Below are positions 26,805-35,235 of a stretch of DNA of 64,000 nt, piece after piece. The stretch's first letter is position 1. Each line of letters opens with the position of its first letter. Origin of the DNA: JACCZX01 sp963791315 (GTDB lineage Bacteria; Pseudomonadota; Gammaproteobacteria; Burkholderiales; Burkholderiaceae_F); contig CAWBRQ010000007.1 in NCBI GenBank assembly GCA_963791315.1, positions 62,001 through 126,000 on the forward strand. The letters run 5' to 3'. The notes under the pieces are model-generated. The model worked only from the letters and a program-made list of their open reading frames with translations. It was not told where the DNA came from and ran no database searches. A program made the position numbers and the translations under genes.

Positions 26805-28436
26805 ATGAGCGCCGTTCCCCCCGCAATTACTCCCGGCGCGACGGACCACGCCGCGGATCATGCGCACGACCACGGTCACGATGCTGCCCACGATCACGCA
26901 CCCTATGGTTGGCGTCGCTGGCTCTATGCGACCAACCACAAGGACATCGGCACGATGTATCTGTGGTTTTCGTTCACGATGTTTCTCTTCGGCGGCACTT
27001 TGGCACTCGCGCTTCGCCTTGAGCTGTTTCAACCCGGCTTGCAGTTCTGGAGGCCGGAGTTCTTCAATCAGCTGACGACGATGCACGGCCTCATCATGGT
27101 GTTTGGCGCGATCATGCCGGCGTTCGTGGGCTTCGCAAACTGGCAGGTTCCGATGATGGTCGGTGCCCCGGACATGGCGTTTGCGCGCATGAACAACTTC
27201 AGTTTCTGGTTGTTGCCGCCCGCGGCGTTATTGCTCTTGGCATCGTTTTTTGTTCCTGGTGGGGCCACTGCGGCCGGCTGGACGTTGTACGCGCCGCTAA
27301 CGGTGCAAATGGGTCCGGGCATGGACCTCGCCATCTTCGCGCTGCACATTTTGGGTGCGAGCTCGATCATGGGTTCGATCAACATCATCACGACGATTCT
27401 TAACATGCGCGCGCCTGGCATGACGTTGATGAAGATGCCGATGTTCGTATGGACGTGGCTGATCACGGCGTATCTGCTGATCGCGGTGATGCCGGTACTT
27501 GCGGGCGCGATCACGATGACGTTGACCGACCGTCACTTCGGTACCAGCTTCTTCAATGCAGCCGGCGGCGGCGACCCGGTGATGTTCCAGCACATTTTCT
27601 GGTTCTTCGGTCATCCCGAGGTTTACATCATGATTTTGCCGGGCTTCGGGATCATCTCGCAGGTGATTCCGGTGTTCGCGCGCAAGCCGCTGTTCGGCTA
27701 CGCGTCGATGGTCTATGCGACGGCGTCGATTGCGATCCTGTCGTTCATGGTGTGGGCGCATCACATGTTCACGACCGGCATGCCGGTCACCGGGCAACTG
27801 TTCTTCATGTACGCAACGATGTTGATTGCCGTACCCACGGGCGTGAAGGTGTTCAACTGGATCGCGACGATGTACCGGGGATCGATGACGTTCGAGACTC
27901 CGATGCTGTTTGCGATCGGTTTCATCTTCGTGTTCACGATGGGCGGATTCACCGGGTTGATCCTCGCGCTCGCGCCGATCGACATCCAGGTGCAAGATAC
28001 CTATTACGTCGTGGCGCACTTCCACTATGTGCTGGTCGCCGGGTCGCTGTTCTCGCTGTTTGCAGGTGCGTACTACTGGCTGCCGAAGTGGACCGGCCAT
28101 ATGTACGACGAGAAGCTCGGAAAATGGCACTTCTGGCTTTCGATGATCTTCTTCAACGTGACGTTTTTTCCGATGCACTTCATGGGGCTCGCGGGCATGC
28201 CGCGGCGCTATGCCGACTACCCGATGCAGTTTGCGGACTTTCACGCGATTGGAACGGTGGGTGCCTTCGGTTTCGGCCTGGCGCAGTTGCTGTTTCTATA
28301 CGTGATCATCAAGTGCATCCGTGGCGGCCCCAAGGCGGCTGCCGATCCGTGGCATTCAGTCGACGGGGGTCTCGAATGGACATTGCCGTCGCCGCCGCCG
28401 TTTCATACGTTTGAAACGCCACCGGTCGTGAAATGA
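26805..28436 (+). CDS. coxA: Cytochrome c oxidase subunit I
   Basis: This is the catalytic heme-copper subunit of the aa3-type oxidase. After a His/Asp-rich N-terminal tail (residues 14-32), 12 membrane helices follow. The low-spin heme ligand is in TTMHGLIMVF, the CuB/Tyr cross-link site is in FWFFGHPEVYI, the CuB histidines are in WAHHMFTTG, and the heme a3/a ligands are in VVAHFHYVL. The ATG at 26805 has AGGAAATTCG upstream. Its stop overlaps the small gene that follows. Confidence 0.97.
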   Translation: MSAVPPAITPGATDHAADHAHDHGHDAAHDHAPYGWRRWLYATNHKDIGTMYLWFSFTMFLFGGTLALALRLELFQPGLQFWRPEFFNQLTTMHGLIMVFGAIMPAFVGFANWQVPMMVGAPDMAFARMNNFSFWLLPPAALLLLASFFVPGGATAAGWTLYAPLTVQMGPGMDLAIFALHILGASSIMGSINIITTILNMRAPGMTLMKMPMFVWTWLITAYLLIAVMPVLAGAITMTLTDRHFGTSFFNAAGGGDPVMFQHIFWFFGHPEVYIMILPGFGIISQVIPVFARKPLFGYASMVYATASIAILSFMVWAHHMFTTGMPVTGQLFFMYATMLIAVPTGVKVFNWIATMYRGSMTFETPMLFAIGFIFVFTMGGFTGLILALAPIDIQVQDTYYVVAHFHYVLVAGSLFSLFAGAYYWLPKWTGHMYDEKLGKWHFWLSMIFFNVTFFPMHFMGLAGMPRRYADYPMQFADFHAIGTVGAFGFGLAQLLFLYVIIKCIRGGPKAAADPWHSVDGGLEWTLPSPPPFHTFETPPVVK

Positions 28437-28573
28437 CGGATCAAGTTGCCGGACACCAGCCGCCGCAACCTGCGTCTGTGAAGAACAAACGCACCGCACT
28501 GATCCTGCTTTCGATCGCGCTCGCATTCTTTTGCGGCGTCATCGCGAAGTACTGGCTGCTCAGCACCGGATGA
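28433..28573 (+). CDS. Cytochrome oxidase small assembly protein (46 residues)
   Basis: A short gene between coxA and cox11 encodes 46 residues: a polar N-terminus (MTDQVAGHQPPQPASVKNKR) and a single membrane helix (TALILLSIALAFFCGVIAKYW). Its ATG overlaps the coxA stop (ATGA), and cox11 begins one base after its own stop. Small membrane proteins of this shape sit at this place in Burkholderiales cox clusters and are annotated as oxidase small assembly proteins. The mechanism is unknown. Confidence 0.8.
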   Translation: MTDQVAGHQPPQPASVKNKRTALILLSIALAFFCGVIAKYWLLSTG

Positions 28574-28574
28574 C

Positions 28575-29135
28575 ATGAAAGCGGATCAGCGCCTGCTTCG
28601 AATCGGCAACCGCACGACGTTGCGCAAGCTGCTCGTCGTCTCGGTACTGATGTTTGGTTTTGGTTGGGCGCTGGTGCCGCTCTATAAAAAAATCTGCGAA
28701 GTCACCGGGATCAACGTCCTGACTTCGCGCAACGCAGACGCCGAAAATGCTGCGCGTAATACTCAGGTGGACCGCACACGCACGGTGATCATTGAATTCG
28801 ATGCGAACAAGCAGGGTGCCTGGCGATTCAGGCCGCACAAGAATCACGTCGAAGCGTACCCCGGGCAGCTGGTGCAGGTTCAATACGATCTGGTTAACCT
28901 CGACAATCGCACGATGGCCGGGCAGGCGATTCCCAGCTACGCACCGATGCAGGCCGCTCAGTACGTGCAGAAGCTCGAGTGCTTCTGCTTTCAGCAGCAA
29001 ATCTTGGCGGCGGGCGAGACGCGCCAGTTCCCCGTGCTGTTCTTTATCGATCCAAAGCTTCCGGCCGATGTGAAGACGATTACGTTGTCGTACACGTTCT
29101 TCGAGGTAGCGGGCGCCGTCGCCGCCGTGCAATGA
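28575..29135 (+). CDS. ctaG: Cytochrome c oxidase assembly protein CtaG/Cox11
   Basis: Cox11 inserts copper into the CuB site of subunit I. The 186-residue protein has one N-terminal membrane helix (about 18-38) and a periplasmic domain with the copper-binding CFC motif in KLECFCFQQQ, followed by LPVLFFIDP-like FPVLFFIDP. It starts one base after the small assembly gene's stop. Confidence 0.95.
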   Translation: MKADQRLLRIGNRTTLRKLLVVSVLMFGFGWALVPLYKKICEVTGINVLTSRNADAENAARNTQVDRTRTVIIEFDANKQGAWRFRPHKNHVEAYPGQLVQVQYDLVNLDNRTMAGQAIPSYAPMQAAQYVQKLECFCFQQQILAAGETRQFPVLFFIDPKLPADVKTITLSYTFFEVAGAVAAVQ

Positions 29136-29145
29136 AGTCGCAACT

Positions 29146-29367
29146 ATGGACCGCGGACCGAAGCAAGTACGCCCAACCCAGCGGCGCGTTGGATTCGCAC
29201 AGACGGCGCGTGCCGTTTTGTGGTCGTTCTTCGGCGTGCGCCGCAAGTCCGATTACGAAAAAGATGCAGCCCAGCTCAATCCGGTGTACGTCATCATCGC
29301 CGGCCTCGTGGCTGCGGCGCTGTTTGTTGGCTTGCTGATTGTTATCGTCAATTTAGTCGTACGTTGA
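29146..29367 (+). CDS. DUF2970 single-helix membrane protein
   Basis: The 73-residue product has the DUF2970 pattern AVLWSFFGVRRKSDYEKD followed by one membrane helix (VYVIIAGLVAAALFVGLLIV). The family sits between cox11 and coxC in betaproteobacteria; the role is unknown. It lies 10 bases after ctaG and 21 bases before coxC. Confidence 0.85.
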   Translation: MDRGPKQVRPTQRRVGFAQTARAVLWSFFGVRRKSDYEKDAAQLNPVYVIIAGLVAAALFVGLLIVIVNLVVR

Positions 29368-29388
29368 TCGAAAGAAGGAACGAAAACG

Positions 29389-30273
29389 ATGGCTGACCCG
29401 CATAGCGCTACGCACGCCCACGCGCCTGCGCATCGCCCGCTTTATTACGTACCCGCGCCGTCGCAGTGGCCGGCCGTCGGCGGCGTCGCCATGATTTTTA
29501 CGATGTTCGGCGCGGCGATGATCGTCAACCACAATTCGCTCGGCTGGTTTTCGCTGGCAATAGGGCTTGCCACGCTCGTTTACATGCTGATCGGCTGGTT
29601 TTCGACCGTGTCGCGCGAATCCGAGCACGGCGACTACAACCGGAAAGTCGACGTCTCGTTCCGTTGGGGGATGAGCTGGTTCATCTTTTCGGAAGTGATG
29701 TTCTTTGCGTCGTTTTTCGGCGCGCTTTTCTATGCTCGTGTCATCAGCTTGCCGCTGCTGGGCGATTTTGATCACAAGCTGTTGTGGCCGGACTTTCTTG
29801 CAACGTGGCCGCACTCGGGCCCGGCTGGCACGATCGAACCGTTCACTCGCCTCGGCCCATTTTGGCTGCCGACGATCAACACCGCCCTGCTTTTGTCGTC
29901 GGGCGTGACATTGACGATCGCCCACCATGCGCTGCGCGCCAATCACCGCAGCCGAGCAATTCTATGGCTCGCAATTACGATCGTTCTCGGCGTGACGTTC
30001 CTGGGCGTGCAGATGTACGAGTACGGCCATGCCTATCGTGATCTGAACCTGAAACTGACTTCAGGCATTTTCGGATCGACGTTTTTCATGCTCACCGGCT
30101 TTCACGGCTTCCATGTGTTTTTGGGGGCACTGATGCTGTCGGTGGTCTTGCTACGTCTGATACGCGGCCACTTCACTCCAGACCAACACTTCGCGTTCGA
30201 AGGCGCTGCCTGGTACTGGCACTTCGTCGACGTGGTCTGGATCGGTCTTTATATCGTCGTCTACTGGCTGTAG
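29389..30273 (+). CDS. coxC: Cytochrome c oxidase subunit III
   Basis: Subunit III stabilises the oxidase and its proton uptake. The 294-residue product has a His-rich N-terminus and seven membrane helices, with family blocks WGMSWFIFSEVMFFASFF, TGFHGFHVFLGA and AWYWHFVDVVWIGLYIVVYWL at the end. RBS-like GAAGGAACG precedes the ATG. It converges with a small DUF2909 gene. Confidence 0.96.
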   Translation: MADPHSATHAHAPAHRPLYYVPAPSQWPAVGGVAMIFTMFGAAMIVNHNSLGWFSLAIGLATLVYMLIGWFSTVSRESEHGDYNRKVDVSFRWGMSWFIFSEVMFFASFFGALFYARVISLPLLGDFDHKLLWPDFLATWPHSGPAGTIEPFTRLGPFWLPTINTALLLSSGVTLTIAHHALRANHRSRAILWLAITIVLGVTFLGVQMYEYGHAYRDLNLKLTSGIFGSTFFMLTGFHGFHVFLGALMLSVVLLRLIRGHFTPDQHFAFEGAAWYWHFVDVVWIGLYIVVYWL

Positions 30274-30290
30274 CGCCAACTCGTGACGCC

Positions 30291-30320
30291 GAGCCGCGGT
30301 AGCTAATAGCTGCGCGGCTC
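30291..30320. terminator. Inverted repeat between coxC and the DUF2909 gene
   Basis: GAGCCGCG and CGCGGCTC flank a partly self-complementary AGCT-rich centre. It covers the stop codon of the minus-strand gene and lies 18 bases after the coxC stop. There is no T-run on either strand, so it is only a possible bidirectional terminator. Confidence 0.4.
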
Positions 30321-30500
30321 GATCCAGCCCATCCAGTAGCTAAACAGGATGAAAAGGAACAGCGCGACCGAAATCCCGACGCGCACTGTCAAGGCATTTA
30401 CGGTGCGGTTGGTCGTGCCTTTATCTCGCATCAGATAAAACAATGCAGACCCGAGCGAAAAGAGAATGCCGATTAAGGCGATGACGATGACGATCCGCAT
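30303..30500 (-). CDS. Twin-helix membrane protein (DUF2909)
   Basis: The 65-residue product has two membrane helices (VIVIALIGILFSLGSALFYLM and VGISVALFLFILFSYW) joined by a short polar loop, which is the DUF2909 layout. ATG 30498-30500 is used, since the longer frame upstream encodes only a polar, Cys/Arg-rich segment. It is transcribed against the cox genes and diverges from the SURF1 gene, with 27 bases between starts. It is a usual companion of cox clusters with no known function. Confidence 0.82.
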   Translation of the reverse strand: MRIVIVIALIGILFSLGSALFYLMRDKGTTNRTVNALTVRVGISVALFLFILFSYWMGWIEPRSY

Positions 30501-30527
30501 TTGCCGGGAATTATTGCATTCACGTCG

Positions 30528-31250
30528 ATGTCGCGTTCGAAGTTGATCTTCGCTTGGGTCGCCGCGGCGATCGGCGTTGCAGCAGCAATCTCTCTGGGCA
30601 ATTGGCAAACGCGACGCGGTGATGCAAAGCTGCTACTACAGGCGCAAGCCGACGCGGCCGAGCGCGCCGCGCCGCTTGACATCGCAGCAACGCGTTCGTC
30701 GATCGAAAACGTGGCGGCGGACTTGCCGCGCAAGGTCCGCATCACTGGCGTGTTCGATTCGACTGGGACGATCTTCCTGGACAACCGGATACTGGGCAGC
30801 GTCCCCGGTTATTACGTCATCACGCCGCTAGTCATTGGTCACGGACTGCCGGCGGTGCTGATTGATCGCGGTTGGAAGGCGCGCAGCGCGGGTGAGGGCA
30901 CGAACGCGGCTGCACCGCCATCGGGACACGTGACTATTGAAGGATTGGCCGTAGCTCGGCCGTCCAGAGTGCTCGAGCTCGGCAAGCCAAAGCTCGAAGT
31001 GCCGGGTATCTGGCAGAACCTCGACTACGACGCGTATGAAACTGCGACAAAGCGCAGCGTCGCGCGCTTTGTTGTTCGCCAAGCGGGCGCTGCACGCACT
31101 GATATGACCGACGACTTGCGGCATGAATGGCCGCCGCCCGCAAGTGGCGTCGACAGACATCGTGGATATGCGTTTCAGTGGTACGCGTTGGCGGCGCTGA
31201 TCTCCGCACTCGCCGGTTACTTCGGCTGGAAAGCGTGGCGTGGGCGATGA
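30528..31250 (+). CDS. SURF1-family oxidase assembly protein
   Basis: SURF1 assists insertion of heme A into subunit I. The 240-residue product has two terminal membrane helices (about 6-24 and 217-235), the first followed by LGNWQTRRGDAK. The family segments PRKVRITGVFD, FLDNRILGSVPGYYVITPL and HRGYAFQWYALA are present. The ATG at 30528 is preferred to TTG 30501. The stop overlaps the next gene by four bases. Confidence 0.92.
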   Translation: MSRSKLIFAWVAAAIGVAAAISLGNWQTRRGDAKLLLQAQADAAERAAPLDIAATRSSIENVAADLPRKVRITGVFDSTGTIFLDNRILGSVPGYYVITPLVIGHGLPAVLIDRGWKARSAGEGTNAAAPPSGHVTIEGLAVARPSRVLELGKPKLEVPGIWQNLDYDAYETATKRSVARFVVRQAGAARTDMTDDLRHEWPPPASGVDRHRGYAFQWYALAALISALAGYFGWKAWRGR

Positions 31251-31865
31251 AGCGCCGGCGACGTTACGTACCGCTTTATGTCTTGATAGCAATTACGATT
31301 GTGCCGATCGCGGTTGCGTACATCTCGTATTACTTCGCGCCGCCGGCCGGCCGCACCAACTACGGAACTTTGTTGCAGCCACAGCGGCCGGTACCGAACT
31401 TACCTCTGACGAGTCTTGACGGCAGCCGCTTCGACTTGCGTACAGTTGGCTGGTAGCTGGATATTTGTGATGGTGGACGGCGGGCAATGCGACAAGCCAT
31501 GTGCGGACAAGCTGCTGATGATGCGCCAACAGCGCACGATGACCGGAAAGGACCGCGACCGCATCGAGCGCGTTTGGCTGGTGACCGACCAAGAGCCGCT
31601 ACCAATCATGCTGATGCGTGAGTACGAAGGCACGCATTTCGTCCGTGCGCCGCTGCAACCACTGCGTGATTTTCTCGCGTTGCCTGACACTGCCGGCGCG
31701 CAGCTGAAGGACCATATCTGGTTGATCGATCCGCGCGGTAACTTGATGCTGCGGTGGCCGAAGAACCCGGAGACAAATGGCATCAAGCGCGATGTTGCCA
31801 AACTGTTGAAGGTTTCCGCGGGTTGGATCCGCATCGATCCGCGGCGAGCGCCGGAGGCAAGATGA
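31247..31865 (+). CDS. SCO/thioredoxin-like membrane protein of the cox cluster, frameshifted
   Basis: The gene begins with an ATG overlapping the SURF1 stop and encodes a basic N-terminus, one membrane helix (YVLIAITIVPIAVAYISYYF) and a periplasmic domain with LPLTSLDGSRFDLR. The frame then stops at 31456, while the next phase continues with SWIFVMVDGGQCDKPCADKL (a CxxxC pair) to a stop overlapping ctaA. One extra base near 31436-31442 explains the break, giving 205 residues. The fold resembles SCO/thioredoxin proteins. Relatives sit at this place in Burkholderiales cox clusters with no proven role. Confidence 0.75.
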
Positions 31866-32965
31866 CGGGGGGCTCGCTATTGTTGCTTGCAATGATCGGC
31901 ATCGCCGTCGCGGCCGCGCCGCTTGTTTACGTATGGCGCTCGCGGGACCCGCAGAAGTTTCGGAAGCTCGCGTGGGTGACCGCATTTCTGACGCTCGACC
32001 TGATCATGGTCGGCAGCTTCACCCGCTTGACCGACTCTGGGCTTGGATGTCCCGATTGGCCAGGCTGTTACGGCCACTCGAATCCGTCGTCCGCTGCCGA
32101 TCACATTGTCCAAGCGCAGGTTGCGTTGCCGACAGGTCCGGTGACGGCGAGCAAGGCATGGATTGAGATGACGCATCGTTACTTCGCGCTGGCCGTCGGA
32201 GTGTTGATCATCGTGCTAACTATCCAGGCATGGCGGCGGGTAAGAACGAGTGCGCCGGCCGGCTCGCCGTGGTGGGCGAGCGCTGCGCTGGTCTGGGTCT
32301 GCGTGCAAGGCCTATTCGGTGCGCTGACGGTGACGATGAAGCTGCAGCCAGCCATCGTGACGCTTCACTTGTTGGGCGGAATCGGTCTGCTGGCGCTCCT
32401 GACCTGGATCGCGCTACGCGAGGCGCCCGCGGTGACGCCCGCTGTGGCGCCGCGCGTGCACTCAGCAGCAGTGGCAGCGCTTGGCGTGGTCTTCGTTCAG
32501 ATAGGACTGGGGGGTTGGGTTAGCAGTAACTACGCGGTGATGGCGTGTCCGGACTTTCCGTTGTGCCAAGGCGAGTTATTGCCGCCGATGGATTTTTCGA
32601 CGGGCTTCACGTGGTGGCGCGCGCTGGGCCAGACACGCGAAGGCCAACTTATCGCGGTCCAGGCGTTGGTCGCGATTCATTGGGCCCATCGAATGTTCGC
32701 GATGATGGTGGTGGTGGCGCTTGGCGCGCTCATCTGGCAACTGTGGAAAGCTGGATTCCTGCGTCTGGCGCAAGGGCTCGCGGGCCTATTGCTCCTGCAG
32801 CTACTCACGGGGTTATCGAATGTGGTGCTCCAGTGGCCGCTGCTGCTCGCCGTGTTACACAGCGGCGGCGCCGCGTTGCTTGTCGCCCTGATCGTGGTCG
32901 CATTGCATCAGACTTCGGCGAGGTCGCTAAACTTACGTGCCGCACAGGTATCTGCATCTGCATGA
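31862..32965 (+). CDS. ctaA: Heme A synthase CtaA/Cox15
   Basis: CtaA hydroxylates the C8 methyl of heme O to make heme A. The 367-residue product has eight membrane helices with heme-binding histidines in EMTHRYFAL, IVTLHLLGG, AIHWAHRMFA and LLAVLHSGGA. The paired cysteines of the loop are in GLGCPDWPGCYG and VMACPDFPLCQG. Its ATG overlaps the previous stop, and its stop overlaps ctaB, so translation is coupled throughout. Confidence 0.95.
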   Translation: MTGGSLLLLAMIGIAVAAAPLVYVWRSRDPQKFRKLAWVTAFLTLDLIMVGSFTRLTDSGLGCPDWPGCYGHSNPSSAADHIVQAQVALPTGPVTASKAWIEMTHRYFALAVGVLIIVLTIQAWRRVRTSAPAGSPWWASAALVWVCVQGLFGALTVTMKLQPAIVTLHLLGGIGLLALLTWIALREAPAVTPAVAPRVHSAAVAALGVVFVQIGLGGWVSSNYAVMACPDFPLCQGELLPPMDFSTGFTWWRALGQTREGQLIAVQALVAIHWAHRMFAMMVVVALGALIWQLWKAGFLRLAQGLAGLLLLQLLTGLSNVVLQWPLLLAVLHSGGAALLVALIVVALHQTSARSLNLRAAQVSASA

Positions 32966-33867
32966 CTGCCCAGACGACTACCGACACCCAGCCTGCCCAT
33001 CGCGGTACGCAGCACTTGCTCGCTCAGTATTGGGCGCTTACCAAGCCACGCGTCACGCAGCTCGCGATTTTCTGTGCCGTGATCGGCATGTTTCTGTCGA
33101 CATCGGAACTGCCGCCATGGCGCACGGTTGTCATCGCCACACTTGGCATCTGGTTGCTCGCGGGCGCGGCGTTCGCGGTCAATTCACTCATTGAAAAGCA
33201 CATCGACGGAAAAATGGCGCGCACGCGCATGCGCCCGCTTCCCCGTGGAGAACTGTCGCCATGGCAGGCGATCGTGTTCTCCGGCTTGCTCGGCGGTGTC
33301 GGTATGTGGCTGCTGGGCAGTTTCGTCAATCCGCTGACGATGTGGCTTACGTTCGCCACATTCGTGGGCTATGCGGTCGTGTACACGGTGCTGTTGAAAC
33401 CGTATACGCCGCAGAACATCGTCATTGGTGGCATGAGCGGCGCCATGCCACCGGTGCTCGGCTGGGCAGCAGTGACCAACAGCGCACCCGCCGAAGCGTG
33501 GCTTCTGGCACTGATCATTTTCGTTTGGACACCGCCACACTTCTGGGCGTTGGCGCTGTATCGCCTCGAGGACTATCGCAAGGCGGGCCTGCCGATGCTG
33601 CCGGTCACGCATGGCGTCGCGCTGACACGGTTACACATACTGATGTACACATTGGTACTGGTTGCGGTCACCACACTGCCGTTCTTGATTCGAATGGCCG
33701 GCCTGCTGTACTTGGCGACGGCGCTCGCGCTTGGCGCGATCTTTGTCGGCTATGCGTGGAGATTGCATCGAAGCTACAGTGACAAACTGGCGCGCGCGAC
33801 GTTCGGCTATTCGATCGTTTACTTGGCCGCTTTATTTGCCGCGCTGCTGTTCGACAAATTCGTGTAA
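32962..33867 (+). CDS. ctaB: Protoheme IX farnesyltransferase (heme O synthase)
   Basis: CtaB adds the farnesyl tail to heme B, giving heme O for CtaA. The 301-residue protein is a UbiA-type membrane prenyltransferase with the polar loop NSLIEKHIDGKMARTRMRPLP and the second loop VWTPPHFWALALYRLEDYRKAGLPMLP. The start ATG overlaps the ctaA stop. The first aspartate of the usual NxxxD loop is Glu here, as in some betaproteobacteria. Confidence 0.95.
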   Translation: MTAQTTTDTQPAHRGTQHLLAQYWALTKPRVTQLAIFCAVIGMFLSTSELPPWRTVVIATLGIWLLAGAAFAVNSLIEKHIDGKMARTRMRPLPRGELSPWQAIVFSGLLGGVGMWLLGSFVNPLTMWLTFATFVGYAVVYTVLLKPYTPQNIVIGGMSGAMPPVLGWAAVTNSAPAEAWLLALIIFVWTPPHFWALALYRLEDYRKAGLPMLPVTHGVALTRLHILMYTLVLVAVTTLPFLIRMAGLLYLATALALGAIFVGYAWRLHRSYSDKLARATFGYSIVYLAALFAALLFDKFV

Positions 33868-33896
33868 CTGCCGGCAAGCCGGTGCTCATCGGCCAC

Positions 33897-34463
33897 ATGT
33901 TGCGAATCTTCCTTGTTGCTCTGCTGCTAAGTGGTTGCGGCGGTGGCGCGCAAAAATTCAACAGCGTCGACATCACCGGCGCCAGTTACGCGAGAGACTT
34001 CGCGCTGACCGATCACACCGGCGCGAAGCGCACGCTGGCCGACTATCGCGGCAAGGTCGTTGCCGTTTTCTTCGGCTTTACGCAGTGTCCGGATGTTTGC
34101 CCGACGACGCTGAGCGACCTGGCACAGGTCAAAAGGCAGCTAGGCAGGGATGGGGAACGGCTACAGGTAATCTTTATCACTGTCGATCCCGAGCGCGATT
34201 CACAAGAGGTGCTCCGGCGATACGTGCCGGGGTTTGATCCGAGTTTTGTCGCACTTTACGGATCCGCTGAGCAGACGGCGGCCACGGCGAAAGAATTCAA
34301 GGTGTTCTATCAGAAGGTCGGCGGCAAGACTCCTACCTCGTATTCGATCGACCACACTGCGGGTACTTACGTGTTCGATCCCGAAGGCCGGGTGCGGCTG
34401 TTCGTCAAACACGGCCAGGGCGTGGAGCCCATGGTCGCCGACCTCAAGCGGCTCCTAGGCTAG
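33897..34463 (+). CDS. SCO1/SenC-family copper chaperone lipoprotein
   Basis: SCO proteins deliver copper to, or reduce, the CuA site of subunit II. The mature protein has the lipobox LLLSGC, a thioredoxin fold with the copper-binding CPDVCP and the distal histidine in YSIDHTAGTYVFD. The ATG at 33897 gives a short but workable lipoprotein signal; a GTG at 33882 adds five residues. It closes the cox cluster. Confidence 0.93.
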   Translation: MLRIFLVALLLSGCGGGAQKFNSVDITGASYARDFALTDHTGAKRTLADYRGKVVAVFFGFTQCPDVCPTTLSDLAQVKRQLGRDGERLQVIFITVDPERDSQEVLRRYVPGFDPSFVALYGSAEQTAATAKEFKVFYQKVGGKTPTSYSIDHTAGTYVFDPEGRVRLFVKHGQGVEPMVADLKRLLG

Positions 34464-35107
34464 CTGAATGACTCGATACGTCCGGAGCTGGCGTTGATAC
34501 GCGTACGGCTCGAAATCACGGGGCCGCTTGCATCGTCTTTAATATCGAAGGCGTCAGCGAGCGCGGGGGTGATCTCGAGTTCGAATCCCACGAACGCGCT
34601 CGCCTCGGCACTCTGATAGTCGTTTGCTGCATACGTGCTGCATCCGGGCGCGAGGACTCCGTGCACCTCAAACGGATCGAAAACGACGACGCTCGCAGGT
34701 CCGACGGTCAGTCGCAACGCAGCGCGCGGAAAGACAAGCTGCATGGGCGGGCTTTCAATGCACCAGACGCCAAACAGACGCGCATCGTAGTGCGCGTCGT
34801 TATGAAAGTACGCGCCACGGCAGTAGTACCACTCGAAATCCTGCCGCAAAGCGGGACCCAGGTGCGTCCCGAGTGCTTCTGCAAGCTGCTGATGCACGGC
34901 CGGGTCCTGCCAGCAACCACCCGCATGCACTTTGCCGACCGCGCCTCGGAGACCGACGATTTCGCGCGCACGCTCTTGCAGCGTTGCGTCAGGAACGCAT
35001 AGGCCGACTGCGACGGCCTTCGCGATCGAGCGCACAACGCCATTGGCGCTAAGACAACTGGAAACTGGCGCCGCGTGCGAGATCCACTGCATAGCTCTGA
35101 AGAACAT
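34460..35107 (-). CDS. Uncharacterised protein with 2OG-Fe(II)-dioxygenase-like metal triad
   Basis: I do not recognise a named family for this 215-residue protein. It has no signal peptide. The segment RGAYFHNDAHYDARLFGVW contains HxD (HND) and VVFDPFEVHGVLAPG supplies a distal histidine about 55 residues later, with a following polar tail. This is the H-x-D…H spacing of jelly-roll 2-oxoglutarate/iron oxygenases. The assignment is inference from that pattern. The ATG at 35107 immediately follows the rpoH terminator; M6 (35092) is an alternative start. It converges with the SCO gene, overlapping by four bases. Confidence 0.5.
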   Translation of the reverse strand: MFFRAMQWISHAAPVSSCLSANGVVRSIAKAVAVGLCVPDATLQERAREIVGLRGAVGKVHAGGCWQDPAVHQQLAEALGTHLGPALRQDFEWYYCRGAYFHNDAHYDARLFGVWCIESPPMQLVFPRAALRLTVGPASVVVFDPFEVHGVLAPGCSTYAANDYQSAEASAFVGFELEITPALADAFDIKDDASGPVISSRTRINASSGRIESFS

Positions 35108-35136
35108 CCAAAAAAAAGCCCCGGGCGTGCCGGGGC
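35108..35136 (-). terminator. Rho-independent terminator after rpoH, abutting the next start codon
   Basis: On the minus strand a GCCCCGG/CCGGGGC stem with a 5-base loop (35118-35136) is followed by seven Ts, GG and then the ATG at 35107. It is a strong terminator for rpoH, 100 bases after its stop, whose T-tract ends two bases before the next gene's start codon. Confidence 0.88.
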
Positions 35137-35235
35137 TTGAGTGTCCGCCTCATCGGAGGAGAGGGGGAATAGTAGAGACGGACCTTGCTTCAACCAACCA
35201 ACCAGAAGCCACGGTTCGCCCAGCTAAGTACGCTT

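Noticed and set aside
27297..28244. 315-codon open frame antisense to coxA
   Set aside because: It mirrors coxA codons, giving Arg/His-rich low-complexity sequence.
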